From contig WJOT01000086.1 in assembly GCA_009619095.1 (NCBI GenBank), positions 1 through 40,398 of the forward strand: DNA of 40,398 nt. Direction: 5' to 3'. Below, in pieces: positions 1 through 9,122 of the stretch (its first letter is position 1; each line of letters begins with the position of its first letter). The notes below the pieces were generated by a model. It was not told where the DNA came from. It made no database searches and was given only the letters and a program-made list of their open reading frames with translations. This DNA comes from Clostridia bacterium (GTDB taxonomy: Bacteria > UBA6262 > WVXT01). The position numbers and the translations under genes were made by a program.

Positions 1-90
1 AAAATATAGAGAATAAGTAGGTAGAGAAGGGAGGGAAGGGTTGATAAAATTGTTGGTGGTTGAAGATGAGCGTAATTTGTGTGATTTTCT
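1..90. repeat. 90-bp perfect inverted copy of 3454-3543 (start of the response-regulator gene plus upstream sequence)
   Basis: Position i matches the complement of position 3544-i for i=1..90; the match breaks at 91/3453. Confidence 0.95.
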
Positions 91-1451
91 AAGACCTCTT
101 CCACCTGGCGAGGAATGCGCAGAAGATGCATCAATATATTCCTGGCTTTTTCTTTTCCCAAGGTTCCCCGTACTCTCCCGAAATAGATTGCCAAAAGGCA
201 TAAAGCCGTAAGTTGGGCAGTGAATGCTTTGGTGGAAGCCACACCAATTTCCGGGCCTGCCCTGGTATAGATTACGCCATCTGCTTCTCGAGTGGCTGTA
301 GAACCAACCACATTGCAAATAGCTAAAGTCTTCCCTCCCTTCTCTTTTGCTTCCCTCAATCCCACCAGCGTGTCCGCAGTCTCTCCTGATTGGGAAATCA
401 AAAGGACGAGAGTATTGCCATTTATAATAGGGTCTCTATAGCGGAATTCGGAAGCAATGTCAACTTCACAGGGGAGCCTCACTAGTTCCTCGAGAAGGAA
501 TTTGCCATAAATTCCAGCATGGTACGAAGTGCCACAGGCAACGATATAAACCTTCTCAATCTGTTTAATATCTTTTTTGGAAAGTCCCAGTTCTTCTAAA
601 TAGACCTCGCCTTTATCTGGCTCTATCCTTGCCCGAAATGTATCCCGGATAGCCCTGGGCTGTTCGTGAATCTCCTTCAACATAAAATGTTTATAGCCTC
701 CCTTTTCAGCCGTGACCAGGTCCCAGCTTATTTGAGAGACCGCCTTTTCTATTCTCCTGCCCGACTTGTCGTAGACCTCCACACCACTGGCGCTCAATTG
801 AGCCGTCTCACCGTCGTCGAGATAGATTACTTTCCTCGTATGTCCCAGGATTGCCGGAACATCAGAAGCAATAAAATATTCTTTTCTTCCCAGCCCAATA
901 ACCAGGGGGATATCCTTGCGGGCGCAGACAATCCTCTCCGGGTCATCAACTGAGATAACTCCCAAAGCATATGAGCCCTCCACCTCCTTAAGTGCCCTCT
1001 GGAGTGCAAGAAGAAGGCTTCTTTTCCCTCTCGTTTTAGCAAGATACTTTTCTACAAGATGGGCTAAAACCTCAGTATCCGTTTCCGATTTAAATCTATG
1101 CCCCTCCTTTATTAATGCCTTCTTCAATGTAAGATAATTCTCAATAATTCCATTGTGGACTAAACCCAGTCTGCCCTGGCAACCGGTATGGGGATGTGCA
1201 TTCTGTTCAGACGGTTTCCCGTGGGTCGCCGACCTCGTGTGGCCAAGAGCTATATTTCCCTTGGCGGGCTTCTTCTTCAAGATGTCTTCCAGATTACCAA
1301 TCCTCCCCACACATCTTCTCAACTCCAGCACACCACCCTCAATTACACCAATGCCTGCCGAGTCGTAGCCTCGATACTCGAGCTTCTTTAATCCATCAAT
1401 TAAAATCGGAACAAAATCCTTATTTCCAATATAGCCAACAATTCCACCCAT
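91..1451 (-). CDS. glmS: Glucosamine-fructose-6-phosphate aminotransferase (isomerizing), C-terminus missing
   Basis: Minus-strand translation MGGIVGYIGNKDFVPILIDGLKKLEYRGYDSAGIGVI...HTRSATHGKPSEQNAHPHTG...VHNGIIENY...SETDTEVLAHLVEKY...VACGTSYHAG...SQSGETADTL...GVASTKAFTAQL. Homology stops at about position 91, where an inverted duplicate begins. The frame runs off the window, so it is not in the ORF track. Confidence 0.9.
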
Positions 1452-1486
1452 AAAACACCCCTTTTCCCCTCTCCCCTCTGGGAAGA

Positions 1487-1560
1487 GGACTAATCTTACT
1501 TGTTTTTTCCTCTCCCCTCAGGAGATAGGACTAATCTTACTTGTTTTTTCCTCTCCCCTC
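1487..1560. repeat. Two direct copies of a 33-bp unit (ggactaatcttacttgttttttcctctcccctc), 41-bp period
   Basis: Copies at 1487-1519 and 1528-1560, next to a C/G-rich palindrome cctctcccctcggggagagg. Confidence 0.85.
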
Positions 1561-2297
1561 GGGGAGAGGATTAAGGTGAGGGGGGACTCAATCAATCTTT
1601 TCATCTCCCTCACAGCCTGAGCCAGACCAACGAATACAGAACGGCTAATAATAGAATGTCCAATATTCAAATATTCTATTCCGGGAATTCTTGCCACCGG
1701 TCTCACATTCAGGTAATTAAGTCCATGACCAGCATTAAGGCGTAACCCCATTTTCACTGCCAACTTACCCGCCTGTTTCAATTTTCTCAGTTCTTTCAGT
1801 TGTTTCGTTTTCCCTTTTGCCTCTGCGTAAGTTCCCGTATGGAGTTCCACGCAATTAGCGCCAACTTCCTTAGCCGCTCTAACCTGTTTAGGTTCAGGAT
1901 TGATAAAAAGACTCACCAAAATTCCCTTCTTCTTAAGCCTCCTAACCACCCCTGTCAATCTTCTCCTCTGCCCCCAAACATCCAGCCCACCCTCAGTAGT
2001 TAACTCTCTCCTCTTCTCAGGAACTATACATACCTCATCGGGAACAACTCTTAAAGCAATCTCCACAATCTGCCGGGTTGCAGCCATTTCCAGATTCAAT
2101 TTTGTGTTAACTATTTTTCTTAAAGAATAGACATCTCTATCCTGAATATGCCTGCGGTCCTCTCTCAAGTGCACAGTGATTCCATCCGCGCCTGCCTTCT
2201 CGCAAATCTTTGCAGCTTCTATAAGGTCAGGATAAGGAGTAAATCTCGCCTGCCGCAGAGTCGCCACATGGTCAATATTTACTCCCAAATTCGCCAT
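1518..2297 (-). CDS. pdxJ: Pyridoxine 5'-phosphate synthase
   Basis: [59 protein letters not shown]...; characteristic PdxJ N-terminus. The C-terminal tail is encoded by repeat sequence. Confidence 0.95.
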   Translation of the reverse strand: MANLGVNIDHVATLRQARFTPYPDLIEAAKICEKAGADGITVHLREDRRHIQDRDVYSLRKIVNTKLNLEMAATRQIVEIALRVVPDEVCIVPEKRRELTTEGGLDVWGQRRRLTGVVRRLKKKGILVSLFINPEPKQVRAAKEVGANCVELHTGTYAEAKGKTKQLKELRKLKQAGKLAVKMGLRLNAGHGLNYLNVRPVARIPGIEYLNIGHSIISRSVFVGLAQAVREMKRLIESPLTLILSPRGEEKTSKISPIS

Positions 2298-2356
2298 TTG
2301 TATCCTCTACAAAATTATTTCCTCCTCTCCCCTCGGGAGAGAGAGGATGAGACACG

Positions 2357-2422
2357 AGGTAGTCGGGCTCGTCCCTGAGCCCGACAAACCTGCCTCGGGG
2401 TCCGGGACGACCCCGAGTACCT
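2357..2422. repeat. Two-hairpin palindromic element with an outer stem and complementary loops
   Basis: Outer AGGTA (2357-2361)/TACCT (2418-2422); hairpin GTCGGGCTC-gtccct-GAGCCCGAC (2362-2385); hairpin CTCGGGGT-ccgggacg-ACCCCGAG (2394-2417); loops gtccc and gggac are complementary. Confidence 0.8.
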
Positions 2423-2423
2423 A

Positions 2424-3503
2424 TCATTCCTCTAATTTCTTTACATCCTCCTCAGTCAAAATGTTATGCTCTTTAAGAGCAATTATGAACGCATCTACTG
2501 GTTCAGGATCGAATTGTGTCCCTTTACATTTCAACAATTCTTTTGCTGCTTCTATGGGAGTCCCTGCTTTTCTGTAGGGACGGTCAGAAGTCATAGCATC
2601 ATAAGCATCAGCTACAGCCAGGACTCTTGCACCATTAGGAATCTTTTTCCCTTTTAACCCGTCCGGGTAGCCTTTCCCATCCCACCTTTCGTGGTGGTAA
2701 CGGGCCACCAGAGCATACTCCTTGAACTCATCGACACCTTCCAGGATATGAGCTCCCTTCCCAGGATGTTCTTTAACCTGCGCCCACTCCTCTTCAGTAA
2801 GCTTGCCAGGTTTGTTCAATATTCCGTCAACAATTCCGATTTTGCCGAGGTCGTGCAAAAGACCACCATTTCGGAGAATTTTCCCAGCATCTAATGTCAC
2901 ATTCTCCCAGCCCTGTTTCCCTCTCAGTTTCTCGCCTATCCAGGTAGCATATCGGGTAACCGATTCAGAATGTCCATGAGTGTAAGGGTCCCTTGCCTCT
3001 AACGCCTTAGCCAGAGCATAGAGGGCTTGCACAGCAGTCTGTGCCAATTTCCCGTATGCTTTCTGGAGTTCATCCGCTTTCTTCTCTATCTCCTTGTAAA
3101 GAAGCTCCTTCTCTTGCACCTCTCTTCGCAAATCTCCAAATAATTGTGCATGCACCTTACCCAACGCTACATTCTGCAGGTAGTCAAAAGTAAAGGGCTT
3201 AGTAACATAATCACTCGCTCCCAACTTTGTAGCTTCTTCAATTTTCTGCTTATCCTGGACGCCAGTAACCATAATCACCTTAATTGTATTATCGAACTCT
3301 CTTATACGAGCCAAAACATCCATTCCAGACATACCTGGTAAACCTATATCCAGAAATACAAGGTGTGGCCTCGAATTCTTTATCAATTTTAAAGCGTCCT
3401 CTCCATTATAGGCAGTATAAACCTCATAGTTCTGCTTCTTGAAGAAACCACCCAGAAAATCACACAAATTACGCTCATCTTCAACCACCAACAATTTTAT
3501 CAA
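2424..3503 (-). CDS. Response regulator with receiver domain and HD-GYP domain (putative cyclic-di-GMP phosphodiesterase)
   Basis: REC: LLVVEDERNLCDFL...LVFLDIGLPGMSGMDVL...KPFTFDYL. HD-GYP: HDLGKIGIVDGILNKPGKL...YHHERWDGKGYPDGLKG. TTG start. Confidence 0.93.
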   Translation of the reverse strand: MIKLLVVEDERNLCDFLGGFFKKQNYEVYTAYNGEDALKLIKNSRPHLVFLDIGLPGMSGMDVLARIREFDNTIKVIMVTGVQDKQKIEEATKLGASDYVTKPFTFDYLQNVALGKVHAQLFGDLRREVQEKELLYKEIEKKADELQKAYGKLAQTAVQALYALAKALEARDPYTHGHSESVTRYATWIGEKLRGKQGWENVTLDAGKILRNGGLLHDLGKIGIVDGILNKPGKLTEEEWAQVKEHPGKGAHILEGVDEFKEYALVARYHHERWDGKGYPDGLKGKKIPNGARVLAVADAYDAMTSDRPYRKAGTPIEAAKELLKCKGTQFDPEPVDAFIIALKEHNILTEEDVKKLEE

Positions 3504-3563
3504 CCCTTCCCTCCCTTCTCTACCTACTTATTCTCTATATTTTGTAGCTTCTATGTAAGGAAC

Positions 3564-3752
3564 GGACGCAGTTTATGCCGATTTTTCGGCATGCCGTCCC
3601 TTCTTTTGGGCGACCACCCCGCTTGCACGGGATAAACTGCGTGTCACCCCTACAATACTCCACAGTCTTCCGGAGTAGCGAAACTTGTTTCGCGATTTGG
3701 AGTAGCAGGTTTTAACCTGCGTTTTAAAGCGCCGAGCAAGCTCTCCTACTCC
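3564..3752. repeat. Intergenic cluster of nested hairpins
   Basis: ACGCAGTTTAT (3566-3576)/ATAAACTGCGT (3632-3642) enclosing ATGCCGA-tttt-TCGGCAT and CCCG-cttgca-CGGG; then GGAGTAG (3672, 3699)/CTACTCC (3746-3752) enclosing GCGAAAC-tt-GTTTCGC, GCAGGTT-tt-AACCTGC and GAGC-aa-GCTC. Confidence 0.8.
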
Positions 3753-3773
3753 AGAAGCGAACCAAATCCCGAA

Positions 3774-6017
3774 CTATTCCCCCCCTTTCCACACCGGAAG
3801 ACGGATAGTAAAAGTTGTCCCCTTGCCCACCTCGCTCTCTACATCCATAGTCCCCTCATGCTTCCGAATCTTATCATAACTCACAGATAATCCCACGCCA
3901 GTTCCCTGCAATTTAGTAGTGAACAGAAAATTGAAAACTTTACGCAGATTCTCTGCAGGAATTCCACACCCTGTATCCGCTACTTTTATTTCCGCCATCT
4001 GTGGGTTATTCCCCACTGTCCTTGCTAAAATGTTAATAGTTCCCGATGGCATACCTTCCATTGCCTCTAAGGCATTATTGAAAAGATTCAAGAATACTTC
4101 TTGCAAGTCCCCGGCAACTCCTCGAATCTGGGGTAAATCTTCCGGGATTTCCTTTACCACCTCTATCTTCCTCAGGCGAATGGGGTATTGCACCAATCCT
4201 AAGGTAGTTTCAATCAGTTCCTTCAAACTCAAAGGCATAAAATCCTTATCTGACGCTCTCACATATCCCATTATCCTCCCAATAATATGCGATATCCGAA
4301 AAGCCTCACCTTTTATCTTTTCCAACTTATCCTCAACATCCTTGATTATTTTCTCTTTCTCCTCTAAAGATTGAGCCTTAAGAAGGTCGTCTCTCAGAGA
4401 CATCAGGCTTAGCTCAATGCCTGAAATAATAATTGCCACAGGATTATTTATCTCATGAGCAAAACTTGCCGCCAGCTGTCCCATTGCAGACATCCTATCC
4501 TCCTGTGCTATCGTGGCATAAGCTTTCTGAAGGTCCTGACTGAGCTGGGCACTCCTTATGGCTAAAGCAGCATACCTGGCAAGTCTAAAGAAAAGCGCCA
4601 GCTCCCTCGGGTTAAATAAGCCCTTCTCTTTCTCTCCCAAAATCAGAAAACCTAAAAGCCTATCCTGGTAGAAACTGGGAACACAGAGGACTGCTCTTAA
4701 CTCCACCATCAATTTCTTTAGTTCAACTAAATTAGGCTTAATGTATTCGCCCAGACGAAGAAGCCTCTCCTCCTTAAGCCAGAAGTCTATATCCTCTCTT
4801 TGCAGAACATCCAGCTCTCTTTGCTTGACAAATCTTTTCTCCTTTATAACAGGAACTATCTTCTCGAACCATATGGAGATGGGGTTCTCTTCTTCAGGAA
4901 GAGTCCTCTCCAGAGAAACCCTTCTGGCTCCAGAAGTCGACTTCAAAACATATTCTTTTCTATCTTTATCCAGAAGAGAGGTAGTAGCATGAGTTATCTT
5001 GACTTCCAGACGGGCATAATAGAACTTGGTAAGATATCTCGGAATGAGCTTCACCAATCTCTCCACATCATTTATCTCAATCATCCCCTGCCCTGTCCTC
5101 TCCAGGTCCTCCTCCATTCTTCTATCCCTCTCCCGATCCTTAGCCTCAAGCTTCTGAATGAGAAATAGTGCTATAAAAGGACCCACCAGAGCAAACCCTG
5201 CAAAAAGCCCCAACGGAGGAACCCACCACAAATCACCCATAACCCCCATAAGCCACAGCCTTCCCACCGAAGCAACGAAAGCCGGAACCCCTATAATAAA
5301 AGCATAAGTCCCAGCCAGCACCCCACCCCTGGTCATCACCACCGTAATATCCATCAACCGATAGGTAATGATAGCGTAAACAAGTATCACTGCATAGAAA
5401 GCTACAAGGAAGTTGCCTACGGGAGAAGCCTTTATGCCAAAAGCTGGTAAGAAAGTTGTAGACCCTCCGCCAAATCCAATTATTGCAGATAGTAAAACAT
5501 ATTTTATCTGATTGCGCGCTACCCCGGTCGTTATTCGATATGTTTTAAACATCAAATATAAAGAATAGCTTATATAAAAAAGGAACATCAGTGGGAAAAA
5601 TGGGTAAACAGGTCCTGGCTTGGGTAAGTAGTTGAAATGTAAAGCACGTGCAGAAATCATTCCTGCCCTAAATAAAGGAGTAAAATTGAGAATTAAAAAG
5701 AGAAAGCTAAATATATATGCCACTATTAAAAGCTTTTTCCTTTCTTTTAGCAAGCCTATAAAGGTAAGTGTGAAGTGAAAAAAGAGTGAAGGAATAAATA
5801 GAGAGCCGAAGTATAGAAAACGGTCCCAAAATAATCCCTTCAATTCATTGGGAGCCACAGCTAAATTTGCTAAGCCAAAACTCCAAACTGCGATACTTAA
5901 CATAAAAAGAGCGAATATCTTATTAAGGAATCTTTTCCTATTCTTTAGATAAACAAAAAGCCCTGAAGATAGACTAATGGTGGCCGTTACCAAAGAAGAA
6001 ACCGCAAAAAGGTTCAA
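3774..6017 (-). CDS. Membrane sensor histidine kinase (7TM-like N-terminus, GAF-like region, HisKA, HATPase)
   Basis: Multiple N-terminal TM segments; H-box AASFAHEINNPVAIIISGIEL; N box NLFNNALEAMEG; G boxes VADTGCGIPAENL and GTGVGLSVSYDKIRKHEG. Confidence 0.92.
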   Translation of the reverse strand: MNLFAVSSLVTATISLSSGLFVYLKNRKRFLNKIFALFMLSIAVWSFGLANLAVAPNELKGLFWDRFLYFGSLFIPSLFFHFTLTFIGLLKERKKLLIVAYIFSFLFLILNFTPLFRAGMISARALHFNYLPKPGPVYPFFPLMFLFYISYSLYLMFKTYRITTGVARNQIKYVLLSAIIGFGGGSTTFLPAFGIKASPVGNFLVAFYAVILVYAIITYRLMDITVVMTRGGVLAGTYAFIIGVPAFVASVGRLWLMGVMGDLWWVPPLGLFAGFALVGPFIALFLIQKLEAKDRERDRRMEEDLERTGQGMIEINDVERLVKLIPRYLTKFYYARLEVKITHATTSLLDKDRKEYVLKSTSGARRVSLERTLPEEENPISIWFEKIVPVIKEKRFVKQRELDVLQREDIDFWLKEERLLRLGEYIKPNLVELKKLMVELRAVLCVPSFYQDRLLGFLILGEKEKGLFNPRELALFFRLARYAALAIRSAQLSQDLQKAYATIAQEDRMSAMGQLAASFAHEINNPVAIIISGIELSLMSLRDDLLKAQSLEEKEKIIKDVEDKLEKIKGEAFRISHIIGRIMGYVRASDKDFMPLSLKELIETTLGLVQYPIRLRKIEVVKEIPEDLPQIRGVAGDLQEVFLNLFNNALEAMEGMPSGTINILARTVGNNPQMAEIKVADTGCGIPAENLRKVFNFLFTTKLQGTGVGLSVSYDKIRKHEGTMDVESEVGKGTTFTIRLPVWKGGE

Positions 6018-6021
6018 CTTT

Positions 6022-6693
6022 TTATTCTCCCTTTGAAAAATAGCTTATTGGCCATCCTTCAAGTTGCGCTATCTTTCGCAACTTTTTGTTAGGATTGACC
6101 GCTACAGGATTTTGTACTAATCGGAAAAGAGGCAAATCCGAGACATCGTCACTATACGCGTAACTCCCCTCTAATGAAAAATCATGTTCGGAAATAAAAT
6201 TCAAAATCGCTCTTACCTTACTCTCTCCATGAATTACAGGTCCCAGAACTTCGCCAGTATACTTGTCATTTTCTACCTTCAATACAGTGGCTATTACGAA
6301 CTTAGTGCCTATATATTCCTTAATTATTCTTAGGAGACAATCTATTGATCCAGATATTAGGATTACCTCGTGACCTTTCATTTGATGTTTTTTAATCAAA
6401 TCAAGAGCTTGAGGAAAGATCCGAGCCCTTATCTCCTTAAAGAAACATTCCCGAACTATTTTCTCCACTTCTGAAGCTTCCCAATCACTAATTACTTTAT
6501 AAGCTTGCTCTCTTATCGGTACTACATTCTTGACTATCCCAATTCTCCACATTAAGAAATAGAAAAGTATCTTTATTACAAAAGCTATAGAGACTTTTCC
6601 ATTTTTATATAAATATTTCCCTAAAATTTTTTGTGTTTGGCCATTCACAAGCGTATCATCGACATCAAAAAACACAAGGGGCCTCTTCAACAT
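6022..6693 (-). CDS. HAD-IB family phosphatase (SerB-like)
   Basis: FFDVDDTLVNGQTQ motif I, ISGSIDCLL motif II, YAYSDDVSDLPLF motif. Confidence 0.85.
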   Translation of the reverse strand: MLKRPLVFFDVDDTLVNGQTQKILGKYLYKNGKVSIAFVIKILFYFLMWRIGIVKNVVPIREQAYKVISDWEASEVEKIVRECFFKEIRARIFPQALDLIKKHQMKGHEVILISGSIDCLLRIIKEYIGTKFVIATVLKVENDKYTGEVLGPVIHGESKVRAILNFISEHDFSLEGSYAYSDDVSDLPLFRLVQNPVAVNPNKKLRKIAQLEGWPISYFSKGE

Positions 6694-7325
6694 GGATACC
6701 TTTCCTTTTTTAACTCTCCTATAGTTTTCATTATTTTGTCAGTAATTTGCTGAGCTAACTCATCACTAATCTCTTGCCCGTAATACTTCTCCAATGAAAC
6801 AGATTTGCCTATTTTTATCCGACATCTCCTAAAACGAGGCACATATTGGAATTTTGAAAGAATCTCAAAAGTCCCAATCATTGCAACAGGGATAACCGGA
6901 ACTTTTGCTAATAGTGCTATTTTTGCCACTCCGGCATATGCTTTTTGAAGTTTACCATTCGGAGACCTTGTCCCTTCGGGAAAAAGACCAAGCAATTTTC
7001 CCTCTCGTAGGACTTGAAAAGCCTCGTCATATACGGTTGTTTTGTCAGAGCTTTGTCTATCAACTTCAATCTGACCTGTATATCTCATAAAAGGTCCCCA
7101 GATTATATTCTCAAAATGTTCTTTCTTCGTTAAATAATACACCCATCTCTTATTTATCGCAAGAAAACAAAGGAAGTCAAAGTAACTCTCATGATTGGAA
7201 ACAATTATAGCACTTCCTTCTAAAGGGATATTATCCAACCCGCTAACTTTCCCCACCCAAATGAATCGAATAATTGGAAAGAATATAGTCTTTAATATTA
7301 ATAGAAGCCATTTTTTCTCTTTCAT
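6687..7325 (-). CDS. 1-acyl-sn-glycerol-3-phosphate acyltransferase (PlsC family)
   Basis: IIVSNHESYFDFL (NHxxxxD-type motif) and GLFPEGTRSPNGKL; overlaps the HAD gene. Confidence 0.9.
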   Translation of the reverse strand: MKEKKWLLLILKTIFFPIIRFIWVGKVSGLDNIPLEGSAIIVSNHESYFDFLCFLAINKRWVYYLTKKEHFENIIWGPFMRYTGQIEVDRQSSDKTTVYDEAFQVLREGKLLGLFPEGTRSPNGKLQKAYAGVAKIALLAKVPVIPVAMIGTFEILSKFQYVPRFRRCRIKIGKSVSLEKYYGQEISDELAQQITDKIMKTIGELKKERYPC

Positions 7326-7348
7326 CTTATAAATAATCGGTTCTGTTT

Positions 7349-8593
7349 CTATTTCGTTTCATACTTTTTAATTACCAGGACTGAATTTTTACCTCCAAAA
7401 CCAAAGGAATTCGATAAAGCAATATTTATTCTTGCTTTCCGTGCTTTATTAGGCACATAATCAAGGTCACATTCTGGATCGGGGGTTTCGTAATTGATAG
7501 TTGGTGGTAAGATATCGTGTTTTACTGCCAAAGCGCAACAAATTGCCTCAATGGCACCACAAGCGCCCTGAGTATGTCCGACCATCGACTTAGTCGCACT
7601 CACCGCCAACCGATATGCGTGTTGTTTAAAAACATCCTTAATTACTTTGGTTTCAACTTTATCATTTTTGGGAGTGGCTGTGCCATGTGCATTTACATAA
7701 TCAACTTCTTCGGCTCTTAGGTTAGCATCTTCAAGAGCCTTCCGAATAGCCCTTGCAGCTTGTTCCCCTCCGGGCAATGGCTTTACTATGTGATATGCGT
7801 CACATGTGGAGCCGTAACCTATAATTTCGGCATAAATATGAGTCCCTCGTTGTAAAACATGTTCTAATTCTTCTAAGACCAGTATCGCTGCTCCTTCACT
7901 TATTACTGTGCCATCACGGTCGCGGTCAAAAGGGCGGGGCACTTTTGTATTTCTTTTAGTAGTAGTCACAAGAATTCGTAATCTGCAAAATGCCCCAAAA
8001 ATTCCTGGAAATAAAGGAGCATCAGTTCCCCCAGTACACATTACATCCGCCTCACCTCTCCGAATAACATTATAGCCATAGCCTATAGCATCTGCTCCTG
8101 CAGTACAGGAAGAAGAAAATGTCTGAGAAGGACCTTTTGCATTAAGCATAATGGAAATATAATTTGTGCAAGAATTAGGGGCTACAATTGAAGCAGTATA
8201 GGGATTTATTGCCATCAATCCTTTTTGTAAATAAATAACCTGTTGCTCGTGGGAAAATCCTATCCCACCCAATGCCGTCCCAATTGCAACTCCTGTCTTT
8301 TCAGGATTTCTATCTTCTGGACGCAAATTAGAATCTTCGATTGCCATCTTTGTACAAGCCATACCGAACTGAGCAGATCTATCTGTTAGCCCTGCCTCTT
8401 TTTCATTTATATAGTCTAAAGGATTAAACCCGTTTACCTCCCCTGCCACTTTTGATGGGAGCTTAGATACATCGAACTTAGTTATTAATTTTATTCCCGA
8501 TTTACCAGATTTGACTGCCTCCCAGAAGGCGTCTTTACCGATACCATTAGGAGCTATTACTCCCACACCTGTTATTACCACTCGTCTTTCCAT
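7349..8593 (-). CDS. fabF: Beta-ketoacyl-ACP synthase II family
   Basis: RRVVITGVGVIAPNGIGKDAFW; active-site SSSCTAGADAIGYG; HGTATPKND; MVGHTQGACGAIEAI. Confidence 0.92.
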   Translation of the reverse strand: MERRVVITGVGVIAPNGIGKDAFWEAVKSGKSGIKLITKFDVSKLPSKVAGEVNGFNPLDYINEKEAGLTDRSAQFGMACTKMAIEDSNLRPEDRNPEKTGVAIGTALGGIGFSHEQQVIYLQKGLMAINPYTASIVAPNSCTNYISIMLNAKGPSQTFSSSCTAGADAIGYGYNVIRRGEADVMCTGGTDAPLFPGIFGAFCRLRILVTTTKRNTKVPRPFDRDRDGTVISEGAAILVLEELEHVLQRGTHIYAEIIGYGSTCDAYHIVKPLPGGEQAARAIRKALEDANLRAEEVDYVNAHGTATPKNDKVETKVIKDVFKQHAYRLAVSATKSMVGHTQGACGAIEAICCALAVKHDILPPTINYETPDPECDLDYVPNKARKARINIALSNSFGFGGKNSVLVIKKYETK

Positions 8594-8618
8594 CTACGGC
8601 CCCCATAGAGAAAATGAC

Positions 8619-8816
8619 CTATTTTTTCTGATTCCTATTTCTATACGCTACCTGTTGTTCCTTAAGCCACTTCTTAATCTCTTTCTCCTCAAACCTCCAG
8701 TGTCTACCAACCTTAGACGCAGGTATCCGTCCAGTTTGAGCTAAATAGTAGACTGTAGGTTTAGGAATTTTTAAATATGCGGAGAGTTCATCTACTGTGA
8801 GCAATTTGGAAGGCAT
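8619..8816 (-). CDS. Small helix-turn-helix (excisionase/MerR-like) DNA-binding protein
   Basis: LLTVDELSAYLKIPKPTVYYLAQTGRIPASKVGRHWRFEEKEIKKWLKEQ. Confidence 0.88.
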   Translation of the reverse strand: MPSKLLTVDELSAYLKIPKPTVYYLAQTGRIPASKVGRHWRFEEKEIKKWLKEQQVAYRNRNQKK

Positions 8817-8994
8817 AACAACCTCTGTGGGAAATTACCAGTAGTTACCAGTTAATAACGATAATTATAAATATATATAAACTCCCTGTCAAGAAAATTC
8901 TTCAAAAGCCCTGAAAAAACACCTTTTTATGAGCTGATTTTCGAAGTCCAGGAGAGGTCAATTTTTAGGGAAAACTAATTTGGGTTTTTGATGA

Positions 8995-9029
8995 GGTTGC
9001 CTGATAGGCAAAATTGGAAGGTCTTCTCT
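8995..9029 (+). repeat. Copy 1 (core only) of the dispersed GGTTGCCTGATAGGCAaaaTTGGAAGGT repeat
   Basis: ggttgcctgataggcaaaattggaaggtcttctct; shares the core with copies at 10177, 15271 and 38505. Confidence 0.75.
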
Positions 9030-9122
9030 AAAGATAATATAAATCTTGTGGAAACAGCTAACTCACTGCCATAAGACAGCGAAGATCGACCCAAAAATCC
9101 ACTGGCGACGAGAAAAATATAG

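Noticed and set aside
3919-4374. 151-aa plus-strand ORF antisense to the histidine kinase
   Set aside because: Lies opposite conserved HisKA/HATPase codons; no domain resemblance.
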